Source of the DNA: an uncultured Eubacteriales bacterium | GTDB lineage: Bacteria; Bacillota; Clostridia; Oscillospirales; CAG-272 | Assembly (NCBI GenBank): GCA_948467545.1 | Contig: CAOKER010000002.1 | Span: 1-64,000 of the forward strand | DNA length: 64,000 bases | Direction: 5' to 3' | Shown here: piece by piece, positions 27,276 to 34,903 of the stretch | How the letters are laid out: each line of letters begins with the position of its first letter | Numbering within the stretch: the stretch's first letter is position 1 | The notes under the pieces: model-generated | What the model was told of the DNA's origin: nothing | Seen by the model: the letters and a program-made list of their open reading frames with translations, nothing else | The model's database searches: none | Position numbers and translations under genes: made by a program

Positions 27276-27529
27276 ATATACGGTATGTCCGATAATCACT
27301 CAGTTACGGTATAAAAACGAAGTTTACACGGCATTAAAACAGCGGACTGCAGCATCTCCGAAAAAAGGCGATTAACTGCCGACCCAAAATTATACTATCA
27401 ACTGCCTAAAATAAAGCAGCAGGCAAGACTTCTTTTACTGTTTGTCAAACCGTAAGACATAGTTTTCGGCTATAAATATTTCTTTTACAGTCTGTTAGTA
27501 TATAAGAAAATTCTTCACCCGAATTCCGC

Positions 27530-27558
27530 TTGACGATGAATACCATTCATGTTATAAT
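27530..27558 (+). promoter_or_regulatory. DUF1385/prmC promoter (sigma-A, extended -10)
   Basis: TTGACG (27530-27535), exactly 17 nt, and TATAAT (27553-27558) with TG ahead of the hexamer. The -10 forms the first bases of leader element copy 4. Confidence 0.85.
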
Positions 27559-27668
27559 AATTTTAAAGCTTCGTTTTTAGATTATCTTTTGGATCAGCAA
27601 GTTTTGTTTCCACGTTGCAAACAGCGATTTTGAAAAGCAAAACCAAAAACACTGCGGCTCGTCTGTAA
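27550..27668 (+). repeat. Leader element (family R) copy 4
   Basis: This is the first of two adjacent copies. The outer stem here is GTTTTG with CAAAAC, while copies 2, 3 and 5 have GTTTCG with CGAAAC. The C-G pair has become T-A on both sides, a compensatory change. The GCGATTTTG block and a CTGCGG segment are retained. Confidence 0.65.
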
Positions 27669-27788
27669 ATTATGCTGCAATAATTTCAAAGCTAAAGCTT
27701 TTCGGGTAGAAAGTATTGTTTCGCCGCGTGTGACTGCGATTCTTCGGAGTAACTCCGAAACATTGTGCTTTATTCAGGTTATAGGTAT
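27669..27788 (+). repeat. Leader element (family R) copy 5, in tandem
   Basis: It directly follows copy 4. It has AATAATTTCAAAGCTAAAGC at its start, then GTTTCG/CGAAAC with an internal CTTCGGAGT arm, and ends AGGTATAAT. It has no promoter of its own apart from the upstream one. It is in the same orientation as the DUF1385 gene. Confidence 0.6.
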
Positions 27789-27889
27789 AATATTCCGATA
27801 CAAACATACTTTGCTTTAAGCAGGTAAATTTTTTTGCCGTATTTGTCGGAAATCATATAAATTGGAAAGGATACAGGTTTTAATATATA

Positions 27890-29029
27890 ATGAAAAAAAA
27901 CCCTGAAAGCAATCCCCGTCTCGGTGCAGTCGGAGGACAGGCCGTTCTTGAAGGAGTAATGATGCGGCACAAAAACAGATACTCTGTTTCCGTACGCCGC
28001 GAAAACGGTGAAATTGTCACTGAAAACAGAGAATTCATATCGGTGAGAAAAAAGATTAAATTTTTAAACATTCCGATTATAAGAGGCACTGTTAATTTCA
28101 TTGAAATGATGATTTTAAGTTATAAAACCTTATCAATTTCAGCCCAAGCATACGGAATTGACGAGGAAGAAGAGGAATCAAAATTTGAAAAATGGCTCCG
28201 AACAAGATTCGGCAAAAGTGTCATGGACATTGTCATGGTAATTTCCACCGTTTTGGGACTTGCCATCGGCGTAGGTATATTCTTTTTTCTGCCTATTTTT
28301 ATGACAAAGGGCGTAGATCATCTGACCGGAGGCAATCTCGGATGGTTTAAAAATCTTGTCGAAGGCGTTATAAAAGTTCTTATTTTTATAGCATATTTAT
28401 GGGGAGTCTCTTTTATGTCCGAGATTAAAAGGACATTTGAATATCACGGTGCGGAACACAAATCTATATTCTGTTACGAGGCGGGAGAAGAGCTAACCCC
28501 TGAAAACGCAAAAAAATTCAAGCGTTTTCACCCCAGATGCGGAACGAGCTTTATGTTCGTCATGATTGCAATCTCTATTTTAATCTATTCTCTTCCGTTT
28601 GTAACATGGGACAGTGTGATAGTTCGTTTTGTCACCAAATTAGCTATGCTCCCGCTTGTAGTCGGCGCAGGTTACGAATTTCTGATGTATGCCGGAAAGC
28701 ACGACAACCGTTTGGTCAGAGCATTGTCCGCTCCCGGTCTTTGGATGCAGAGAATCACAACGCGCGAACCGGATCTCGATCAGCTTGCCGTTGCAATCGA
28801 AGCACTTAAAAGCTGTATGCCGGAAGAGTTTCCCGAACACTCCGCCCGCAAATCGGGAAACAGCAATGAAACGATAAACAATACAAGTGAAAAAGCCTCT
28901 GTCTCCGAAAATCCGGACGGCGTCAAGGCAGAAAACACTTCCTGTTCTGAAAATTCTGACAGCTCCGTTGATACCGAAACCGATAATAACTATGACTTAC
29001 GGAAAGATATACCCGATGTTTCGGAATAA
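27890..29029 (+). CDS. DUF1385 membrane protein
   Basis: The 379 residues show the DUF1385 pattern: GGQAVLEGVMMR near residue 15, a first hydrophobic pair (about 110-145), then YHGAEHKSIFCYEAGE near 187-202 and RFHPRCGTSFM with conserved His and Cys, followed by further membrane helices (about 220-265). The tail after 325 is hydrophilic, Ser/Asn/Glu-rich and probably disordered. The function is unknown. The family sits next to prmC and prfA in very many Clostridia, and prmC follows here by 26 bp, so a role near translation termination or the envelope is only a guess from context. A promoter with two leader elements drives it. Confidence 0.88.
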   Translation: MKKNPESNPRLGAVGGQAVLEGVMMRHKNRYSVSVRRENGEIVTENREFISVRKKIKFLNIPIIRGTVNFIEMMILSYKTLSISAQAYGIDEEEEESKFEKWLRTRFGKSVMDIVMVISTVLGLAIGVGIFFFLPIFMTKGVDHLTGGNLGWFKNLVEGVIKVLIFIAYLWGVSFMSEIKRTFEYHGAEHKSIFCYEAGEELTPENAKKFKRFHPRCGTSFMFVMIAISILIYSLPFVTWDSVIVRFVTKLAMLPLVVGAGYEFLMYAGKHDNRLVRALSAPGLWMQRITTREPDLDQLAVAIEALKSCMPEEFPEHSARKSGNSNETINNTSEKASVSENPDGVKAENTSCSENSDSSVDTETDNNYDLRKDIPDVSE

Positions 29030-29055
29030 ATCACAGAAAAAACAAATAATATATC

Positions 29056-29805
29056 ATGACAGAACATGAAAAAAGAATTTTAAAAGATTTCTTTAAAGAT
29101 GAAAACAGCTTTATTACAGCCGCTGCACGCGTTGAATCGGGAGAACCGCTTGCATATGTCATCGGTGAATGGTATTTCAGAAACCAAACCTATAAAGTAA
29201 CCCCTGACGTCCTTGTTCCAAGACCGGATACAGAACTTCTTGTTGAACAGCTTGCTGCAGGCGCGCCTCATAACGGACGCCTTTTAGATTTATGTACAGG
29301 AAGCGGCTGTATTGCTATATCCTCCCTCTGCGAGAGACCTGACCTTCAGGGGGACGCCGCAGACATTTCCCGTCCCGCGGTACAGATCGCCCGTCAAAAC
29401 GCCGATATAAACGGCGTTTCTCCGCGGCTCAGAATTATCGAAGCGGACGCAGAAAATCCAATATTTATATCAGACCTTCAAAATTACTACGGCTGCAGTC
29501 AGATATACGATATAATAGTATCCAATCCTCCTTATATCAGAACCTCCGTTATTGAATCACTGTCCGTACAAGTTAAAGCGGAACCGCATATTGCTCTTGA
29601 CGGCGGAGAGGATGGCATGCGATTTTACAGGTCATTTTTAAATATGTACCCGCCTCTTCTCAAAAAAAGCGGTTTTCTTCTTTTTGAAATAGGGTATGAT
29701 CAGGCGGATAAAATCAATGAGCTCGCGGCCTTATACGGCGCTTCCAAATGTGAAATATTCAAAGATTACGGCGGAAACAACCGCGCGGCAAAAATACATT
29801 TTTAA
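29056..29805 (+). CDS. prmC: Release factor glutamine methyltransferase PrmC
   Basis: PrmC, 249 residues, is somewhat short because the usual N-terminal helical domain is trimmed. It has the SAM-binding motif DLCTGSGCIAI at about 76 and the catalytic N-P-P-Y at about 157-160 (IIVSNPPYI), which positions the Gln substrate. It methylates the GGQ glutamine of release factors RF1/RF2. The residues before VPRPDTELL (about 50) are fewer than in E. coli PrmC. An earlier start in the DUF1385 tail is not supported by a ribosome-binding site. Confidence 0.93.
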   Translation: MTEHEKRILKDFFKDENSFITAAARVESGEPLAYVIGEWYFRNQTYKVTPDVLVPRPDTELLVEQLAAGAPHNGRLLDLCTGSGCIAISSLCERPDLQGDAADISRPAVQIARQNADINGVSPRLRIIEADAENPIFISDLQNYYGCSQIYDIIVSNPPYIRTSVIESLSVQVKAEPHIALDGGEDGMRFYRSFLNMYPPLLKKSGFLLFEIGYDQADKINELAALYGASKCEIFKDYGGNNRAAKIHF

Positions 29806-29865
29806 ATATGCGCATTTGATTATTTAAAACATACTAAATTATTTACAGCATAAGCAGGAAATTTT

Positions 29866-31134
29866 ATGTTACTAAAAATATTCGGATACATTACCACCGC
29901 AGTAACCGTTTTGTCGCTTTACCGTTTTGTATTCGTACTTATAGGTTTATTTTCAAGATCAAAAATTTTTCCTCCCACAAATATTAAAAAGAAATACGGT
30001 ATTATAATCAGCGCTCGAAACGAATCCGCGGTGATTGGCAGACTGCTTGAGTCAATTAATGAACAAGATTACGACCTTTCCTATATAACCGTGTTTGTAG
30101 TTGCTGATAACTGCAATGATAATACCGCCGATATATGCCGTAATCACGGAGCGGTAGTATATGAACGTCATGACAGTCATCACGCTCGAAAAGGTTATGC
30201 ACTTGAATATCTTTTCAACAAAATAGACAGCGACTACGGAATAAACAAATTCGATTGTTTTATTTTCTTCGATGCAGACAATTTGCTGTGCAAAAATTTT
30301 ATATCTGAAATTAATAAAGCTATGTCAGCCGGAACAGATATATGTGTCGGATACCGCAATACGAAAAATTTCAGTCAAAATATCATTTCCGCATCATACG
30401 GCATACACTTTATGCGTTCGTCATTTTTTCTTCACCGGCCGCGAAGCCTGCTCCGCATGAGCACTCATATAGCAGGCACCGGATGGGCAGTAAAAAGCTC
30501 TCTGCTTCGCGGAGGATGGCATTGTACATATCTTACCGAGGATACCCAATTCACTATGGAAAGCGTAATCAAGGGAAAGAAAATCGAATTTTGTGAAGCG
30601 GCTGAATTTTATGACGAACAGCCTCATGAAATTCGAGTGGCAATACGTCAGCGAATACGCTGGATAAAGGGACGTCTTGCGTGTTTCATTTCTGCCGCGC
30701 CCAAGCTGTTCTCCGGTATATTCCGTCCCGGAAAATCACATTTGTCATGTTATGATATGTTTATGTACCTGTTTCCCGCCGGACTGTTTTCTTTCTTTTG
30801 CGTTACTCTTCCGACAGCCGCGGAAACATTCAGAAGTATTATTGCAGGAAATACGGTAGAAAAAACATTTTTAAATATTGCAGAATCTGCCGTTACAGCT
30901 CTTGCTGTGTACTGGCTTTTTTCTGTAATTACCGGAGCTCTTGTACTTATCCGTGAACACTGTCATATTCGATGTCCCCTCTTAAAACAGATTTTCTTTT
31001 TAATCTTCTGGCCATGGTACGATTTTATAGAACTACCGCTCGGAATTATCTCCCTTTTTATACACGTGAAATGGAAGCCGATAAAGCATGACTACTCTGT
31101 TTCGTTACAGGATATTGAAAAACATAATATCTAA
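29866..31134 (+). CDS. Membrane glycosyltransferase, family GT2
   Basis: This 422-residue protein has an N-terminal membrane helix (about 3-25), a GT-A catalytic domain with IIISARNESAVI, D-A-D at about 135 (metal/UDP-sugar binding), and QRIRW near 262 (the QxxRW motif of processive BcsA-like enzymes). Three or four C-terminal helices (about 300-400) follow. It probably transfers sugar from a nucleotide donor at the inner face of the membrane to make an exopolysaccharide or glycolipid. No polymer-specific partner genes lie near it, so the product cannot be named. It lies 60 bp after prmC, possibly in the same transcript. Confidence 0.85.
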   Translation: MLLKIFGYITTAVTVLSLYRFVFVLIGLFSRSKIFPPTNIKKKYGIIISARNESAVIGRLLESINEQDYDLSYITVFVVADNCNDNTADICRNHGAVVYERHDSHHARKGYALEYLFNKIDSDYGINKFDCFIFFDADNLLCKNFISEINKAMSAGTDICVGYRNTKNFSQNIISASYGIHFMRSSFFLHRPRSLLRMSTHIAGTGWAVKSSLLRGGWHCTYLTEDTQFTMESVIKGKKIEFCEAAEFYDEQPHEIRVAIRQRIRWIKGRLACFISAAPKLFSGIFRPGKSHLSCYDMFMYLFPAGLFSFFCVTLPTAAETFRSIIAGNTVEKTFLNIAESAVTALAVYWLFSVITGALVLIREHCHIRCPLLKQIFFLIFWPWYDFIELPLGIISLFIHVKWKPIKHDYSVSLQDIEKHNI

Positions 31135-31432
31135 TACGTAGGCAGGGGTAAAAAAGGCTTCTATGTTCCATGTTTCGGCGCCTCAATGTTCAATAAGAGA
31201 CCTTTCCGGTCATGAGACGCGCCAAGTTCAGCGCAGCTGCTCATTCATTCGGTGGGAGTACAGTCTCTTCCGCCGAATTAAGACCGGCCCCGTGCCCACA
31301 GAGGCTGGGGATATCTCCGGCCTAAGCTATATATAGAAAAAATATAACTATCGGTTTAATATAAAACAACTGAAATCAAGCATCTCCCCCGAATATTTGT
31401 TAAAATATAAAATGCGGAAAGGAGATACGACA
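31135..31432. other. Intergenic region with repeat-like segment
   Basis: No gene is visible. The part at about 31170-31262 resembles 52600-52695 (see family E). AAGAGAC near 31189 and GTCTCTT near 31257 form an inverted repeat around it, and a GC-rich CCGG..CCGG stretch follows to 31325. The last 100 bp are AT-rich and hold the ribosome-binding site of the AraC-like gene. Confidence 0.4.
31170..31262 (+). repeat. Possible repeat (family E) copy 1
   Basis: It shares blocks TTCAxTAAGAGxCCTTTCC, AGTTC, GCTGCTCA and GTGGGAG, in the same order and spacing, with 52600-52695. Both copies follow the stop of a plus-strand gene. The family is supported by two copies only. Confidence 0.35.
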
Positions 31433-31720
31433 ATGTACGAATGGTATAAGAATATACAAAAACTTGTTGAAGAGATTGACGTCTGCATAAAAAAGAAGAA
31501 TGACGAGGCAATAAGCTTTTCTTACCTCGCTAACAGACTCGGATATTCCGAACACTACATTTCAAGAAAGTTTAGTAAAATTTCCGGAATGACCTTTCGT
31601 GATTATCTGCGTTACAGAAAACTTGCATTTTCACTTAAAGAGATTAGAGACTCTGACAAAAGTATTTTAGATATAGCCTTAGATTACGGATACTTCCAAT
31701 ATCTTTTACAATCGTGGTAA
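31433..31720 (+). pseudogene. AraC-family regulator, N-terminal part only
   Basis: The frame gives 95 residues with a good AAAGGAG site. It starts with a helix, then the first AraC helix-turn-helix (ISFSYLANRLGYSEHYISRKF), and the second begins at KSILDIALDYGY. There it stops making sense (FQYLLQSW, then a stop). AraC DNA-binding domains need about 100 residues and the second recognition helix, which is missing. On the opposite strand, joined at the same point, lies what looks like the C-terminal end of an AraC-type effector domain (31697-31870). I read this as one regulator gene broken by an inversion. Its former targets are unknown, perhaps the neighbouring ABC operon. Confidence 0.6.
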
Positions 31721-31870
31721 AAATAAGATATTCGTCCGGGAGTTAAGTCAAGGCAGTAACCGGTTTCGGAATAATCAAATTCTTTCATTGCTTTTTCGAT
31801 TTTTGCTTCTACCGCGCTGTTTTCAGTTTCAAAGTCAAACGGTCCGTGTTCAAATCTTTTATCTTTGACC
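31691..31870 (-). pseudogene. Inverted C-terminal fragment of AraC-type regulator
   Basis: The minus frame reads FEHGPFDFETENSAVEAKI, then DYSETGYCLDLTPGRISYFY and HDCKRYWKY before a stop near 31688. From memory this pattern (EFDYS.TGYCLD.TPGRISYFYHD..R) ends AraC-family regulators that have a C-terminal ligand domain. There is no start codon, and it begins directly after the stop of the ABC permease. It meets the truncated AraC frame head-on at about 31691. Homology to that family is recalled, not computed. Confidence 0.45.
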
Positions 31871-31878
31871 TTTAATCT

Positions 31879-32670
31879 TTAATCAATATTTACACCCTTT
31901 TCAAGCTGGTACTTTCCAACAAAATAATATATTATATTATAAATAAAATATATTGCAGTTCCTAAATACATAACCATTTTTATGGTGTCTATATTAATTA
32001 GATCTGTGGTATTAATAAGATTCATAACGTCACTGTTAAACAAACCGAAAATAAATATAAACAGTATAGTAAGTCCCGAAGTCAAAATATATAAACCAAA
32101 TCCCCAAATAAGAGATTTTGCCATTTTGTTTTTATTCGATCTGTGCCCAATAATGATCCCTACATATCCCAATAAGAGAATAAATATAATTTCTAAAAAC
32201 AATACAAAGGTAATGGTAAAAATAAGACTGAGAATTGTTGTATTATAAGTATTGGCGGCAACTTCCAAGGACTCTTTTAATATCGTCATGTTTTTTTCGG
32301 AATAATAACAGATAAACAGACACAAAATTATTACCATCATTGTTGTGAAAGAGCAGATAACCGCAGACAATACCTTCGACAGATATACCGTTTTCTTCTC
32401 AACAGGCAAGGTGTGCGTCAAATAGGCTTCGTCTTTATAAATATTCCTGATAAATCGCACCCACGATCTCATTAAAGTATTAATCAGACAGCTTACCATC
32501 ATTGCTATCGCGCATCCGCTGCAAATTTTAGCAACTACGTTAAATAACACTGAGGCTTCAATACTGAAAAAAATTCTTGTAAATACAGAAAAGACAAGAG
32601 CCAAACAATAAAAAATCATAACCAGCTTGTAAATCCATTTTAAATCGTATTTAAGTATTTTACCTAACAT
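31879..32670 (-). CDS. ABC transporter permease (ABC-2 type)
   Basis: This 263-residue membrane protein has six predicted helices (about 15-38, 50-72, 100-125, 140-165, 172-195, 230-250). It starts ILKYDLKWIYKL, as in many small exporter permeases. It overlaps the ATPase gene by 11 bp and belongs to the YtrA-type operon. Substrates of such systems (bacitracin, lantibiotics, acetoin or envelope stress) vary and cannot be assigned. Base composition is more AT-rich than the flanking genes. Confidence 0.82.
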   Translation of the reverse strand: MLGKILKYDLKWIYKLVMIFYCLALVFSVFTRIFFSIEASVLFNVVAKICSGCAIAMMVSCLINTLMRSWVRFIRNIYKDEAYLTHTLPVEKKTVYLSKVLSAVICSFTTMMVIILCLFICYYSEKNMTILKESLEVAANTYNTTILSLIFTITFVLFLEIIFILLLGYVGIIIGHRSNKNKMAKSLIWGFGLYILTSGLTILFIFIFGLFNSDVMNLINTTDLINIDTIKMVMYLGTAIYFIYNIIYYFVGKYQLEKGVNID

Positions 32671-33367
32671 TGAAACGCCTCCTGAATATTTCGTCTATGC
32701 TTGTTTTTTCTTTGCTTCTCAGCTCATCAGCGGAAGAATTCAAAATTATCTGCCCTTTGTCTATAAATATAACTTCGTCTAATATTCTCTCTATATCGGA
32801 TATAAGATGGGTAGAAATAATCACACTTGCTCCCTCTTTAAAATTGGACAAAATGGTATCCAATATATAGTCACGCGTTGCGGGATCTACTCCTCCTAAA
32901 GGCTCGTCGAGCAAATAAATATCTGCGTCTCTCGACATCACTAATATAAGCTGGACCTTTTCCTGCATTCCCTTTGACATTTTCGTTAATCTTTGATTTA
33001 CGTCTATATCTAAAGCTTTCAACAATCGAAGTGCCTTTTGAAAATTAAAATTGTCATAAAATTCTTCAAAAAATTTCAGAACCTCTGAAACGCGCATTTC
33101 TTTATCCAAATATGTTCTTTCGGGAAGATAGGATATAACCTTTTTACTTTCAACTCCCGGTTTTTTTCCGTTCACTAAAATTTCTCCGCTTGTCGGAGTA
33201 AGCAAATCGTTAATAAGCTTTAGCAATGTAGTCTTTCCCTGACCGTTTTTTCCGAGCAGACCGATTATTTTACCCCTTCCGATTTTAAGATTAATATCCC
33301 TTAAAATTACCTTGTCATCAAAGCTTTTGCACAGATTTTTACATTCAATCAGCTCCATATTATTCAT
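32660..33367 (-). CDS. ABC transporter ATP-binding protein
   Basis: A complete nucleotide-binding domain of 235 residues. Walker A is GLLGKNGQGKTTL (about 36-48), the signature motif is diverged (LTKMSKGMQEKV), Walker B is DIYLLDEPLGGVDP and the H-loop is IISTHL. It pairs with the permease that overlaps its 3' end and is itself overlapped by the GntR regulator gene, so the three are translationally linked. The short CcmA-like ATPase type fits an exporter. Confidence 0.93.
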   Translation of the reverse strand: MNNMELIECKNLCKSFDDKVILRDINLKIGRGKIIGLLGKNGQGKTTLLKLINDLLTPTSGEILVNGKKPGVESKKVISYLPERTYLDKEMRVSEVLKFFEEFYDNFNFQKALRLLKALDIDVNQRLTKMSKGMQEKVQLILVMSRDADIYLLDEPLGGVDPATRDYILDTILSNFKEGASVIISTHLISDIERILDEVIFIDKGQIILNSSADELRSKEKTSIDEIFRRRFNVR

Positions 33368-33722
33368 TCCCTTCGATTTTCATATATTGTTCGATTTCCC
33401 TGCCGTATATGCCTATATTATTCATAGCCTTGATAAAGCTCCTGACCTGCTCTGACGCTATTTCATTTTTTATGTCTGCTATTAATTTGCTGTCATCGGT
33501 CACATACTTTCCGTTTGTTCTTTCCGTATAAATAAGATTTTCCTTTTCAAGCTCTGAGAGCGCCTTTTGCATGGTATTTGGATTTACTTTTACTTTCATT
33601 GCGAAATCTCTTACCGAAGGCAGTTTCTCTCCGCTTTTTATTCTTCCGGAAATAATCTCCGTTTTTAGCATTTCTACCAGCTGAATATATATCGGTCTTT
33701 CGTTGTCAAAATTATACTCCAT
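33360..33722 (-). CDS. GntR family regulator, YtrA subfamily
   Basis: A 120-residue regulator with the GntR winged helix at about 10-75 (PIYIQLVEMLKTEIISG, KLPSVRDFAMKVKVNPNTMQKAL) and the very short C-terminal helical region characteristic of the YtrA subfamily. YtrA proteins dimerise and repress the ABC operon in which they are the first gene. Here the operon promoter carries a perfect palindrome just after the -10, the obvious binding site. The inducer is unknown. Confidence 0.93.
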   Translation of the reverse strand: MEYNFDNERPIYIQLVEMLKTEIISGRIKSGEKLPSVRDFAMKVKVNPNTMQKALSELEKENLIYTERTNGKYVTDDSKLIADIKNEIASEQVRSFIKAMNNIGIYGREIEQYMKIEGNE

Positions 33723-33829
33723 CTTTCATCAAGTATAGCCTTTAACGCTCCTCCTTACAAAAAATTAAGGTTGACTCAGGACACATGTCATAAAATATGC
33801 TGCATGTTTTTTTATATATTTTTGATTAC

Positions 33830-33849
33830 TGTATTATTCATCTAATACA
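33830..33849. promoter_or_regulatory. Operator palindrome for the GntR/YtrA regulator
   Basis: TGTATTA (33830-33836) and its exact complement TAATACA (33843-33849) are separated by 6 nt. The dyad touches the -10 of the operon promoter and covers the probable transcription start, the right place for autorepression by the regulator at 33360. Confidence 0.7.
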
Positions 33850-33878
33850 ATGATACTACTTTTGACGGACTTTGTCAA
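33850..33878 (-). promoter_or_regulatory. GntR-ABC operon promoter
   Basis: On the minus strand TTGACA (33873-33878), 17 nt, TATCAT (33850-33855). The remaining gap to 34125 holds the next plus-strand promoter and leader copy 6. Confidence 0.85.
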
Positions 33879-33971
33879 TATCTTTTTTATTAAAATGAAA
33901 TTATTTTGAATTTCACGTCAAATATTTCATTTTCAGTCCAAAATCGTATGAATCAAATCAATAATTGTTTC

Positions 33972-34000
33972 TTGTAATATATTGTAATACATGTTATAAT
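33972..34000 (+). promoter_or_regulatory. Hemolysin III gene promoter (extended -10)
   Basis: TTGTAA (33972-33977), 17 nt, TATAAT (33995-34000) preceded by TG. The -10 begins leader element copy 6. Confidence 0.75.
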
Positions 34001-34125
34001 AATCGAAAGGTTACAGTTCTATAGCTGTTAGTCAGCATTGTTCGTTTCTCTGTCAGCGGCATAACGATTTTGCGGAGTAAGACCTTGAAAAATTGCAGTT
34101 TGATCTAAATTTATAATATAATAAT
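33991..34125 (+). repeat. Leader element (family R) copy 6
   Basis: It runs from the promoter -10 right up to the start codon of the hemolysin III gene, ending TTTATAATATAATAAT. It keeps the ACGATTTTGCGGAGTAAGACCTTGAAA block and a TTGCAGTTTGATCT segment close to copy 2. The outer stem is weaker here (TTTC with GAAA). No ribosome-binding site separates it from the ATG. Confidence 0.6.
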
Positions 34126-34818
34126 ATGGAAAAAGATAATATGGAAAAAGAAAAAATGTTAATGACAAAAGAAATTCCCGAATATACAAAAGGCGAAGAA
34201 ATTTTTAATATGGTATCTCATATTGCAGGAGGAGCGGTCGGAATTATCGCTGCAGTCCTTTGTATTATTGTTTCCGCTTATCACAATAATGCATATGCCA
34301 TAGTCAGCTCGGCAATCTTCGGCGCTTCAATGATTTTTCTTTATACCATGTCGAGTATATATCACGGCTTAAGCAAAAAACTTAATGCGAAATGGGTATT
34401 TCGTATTATGGATCACTGTACAATTTTCGTTTTGATTGCAGGAACATACACACCTATAACACTTTGTTCAATCAGACAATCCGACTCCGCTCTCGGCTGG
34501 GTTATCTTCGGCATAGTTTGGGGAATGGCTGCCCTCGGTATCGTACTGAATGCGATTAATCTGCAGAAGTTTAAGCTTTTTTCTATGATTTGTTATCTCA
34601 CGATGGGATGGTGCGTTATCGGCACATGGAAAACCACTTCCGCTTCACTCGGAATCCATGGAACGGCTTTCCTTCTTGCCGGAGGTATTGCTTACACAAT
34701 AGGAGCAATTTTCTACGCAGTCGGGAAAAAACATAAATATATTCACTCCGTTTTTCACATTTTTTGTGTTGTCGGAAGTATTCTCCATACAGTTTGTATT
34801 TTGTTTTATGTTGTTTGA
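34126..34818 (+). CDS. Hemolysin III / PAQR family membrane protein
   Basis: A 230-residue protein with seven membrane helices and the PAQR signature: H-x3-G near the first helix (SHIAGGAVG), SSIYHGLS near 75, FRIMDHCTIFVLIAGTYTP near 93-111, and a final His in the last helix pair (HSVFHIFCVVGSILH). Bacterial members are called hemolysin III, but the activity is poorly proved. A metal site made of the conserved Asp/His is likely. No Shine-Dalgarno sequence precedes 34126; Met codons at residues 6, 11 and 13 are alternatives, all similarly poor. Confidence 0.9.
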   Translation: MEKDNMEKEKMLMTKEIPEYTKGEEIFNMVSHIAGGAVGIIAAVLCIIVSAYHNNAYAIVSSAIFGASMIFLYTMSSIYHGLSKKLNAKWVFRIMDHCTIFVLIAGTYTPITLCSIRQSDSALGWVIFGIVWGMAALGIVLNAINLQKFKLFSMICYLTMGWCVIGTWKTTSASLGIHGTAFLLAGGIAYTIGAIFYAVGKKHKYIHSVFHIFCVVGSILHTVCILFYVV

Positions 34819-34848
34819 TATAAATCTAAAATAAAGTAAAAACATCTA

Positions 34849-34891
34849 CTAAATAAAAAACTCATCCATTAAGGATGAGTTTTTTATTTAG
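34849..34891. terminator. Bidirectional terminator
   Basis: A 19-bp perfect stem (34849-34867 with 34873-34891) has A-rich and T-rich ends on both sides. It lies between the convergent hemolysin III and M23 genes and can end both. Confidence 0.93.
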
Positions 34892-34903
34892 TAATATAAT
34901 TAA

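Larger units (their letters stand above)
27217..27889. other. Long intergenic region before the DUF1385 gene
   Basis: These 673 bp carry no gene that I can support. They hold the PFOR terminator (27237-27275), about 250 bp in which I see nothing, then a near-perfect promoter (27530-27558) and two tandem leader elements (27550-27788). About 100 bp separates the last from the DUF1385 start. Confidence 0.6.

Noticed and set aside
31170..31325. Family E segment as 6S RNA, SRP RNA or a T-box leader
   Set aside because: Characteristic motifs (the GGTCAGG/GGAAGCAGCC SRP loop, the GGGTGGNACCGCG T-box, the 6S open bubble) are not present.
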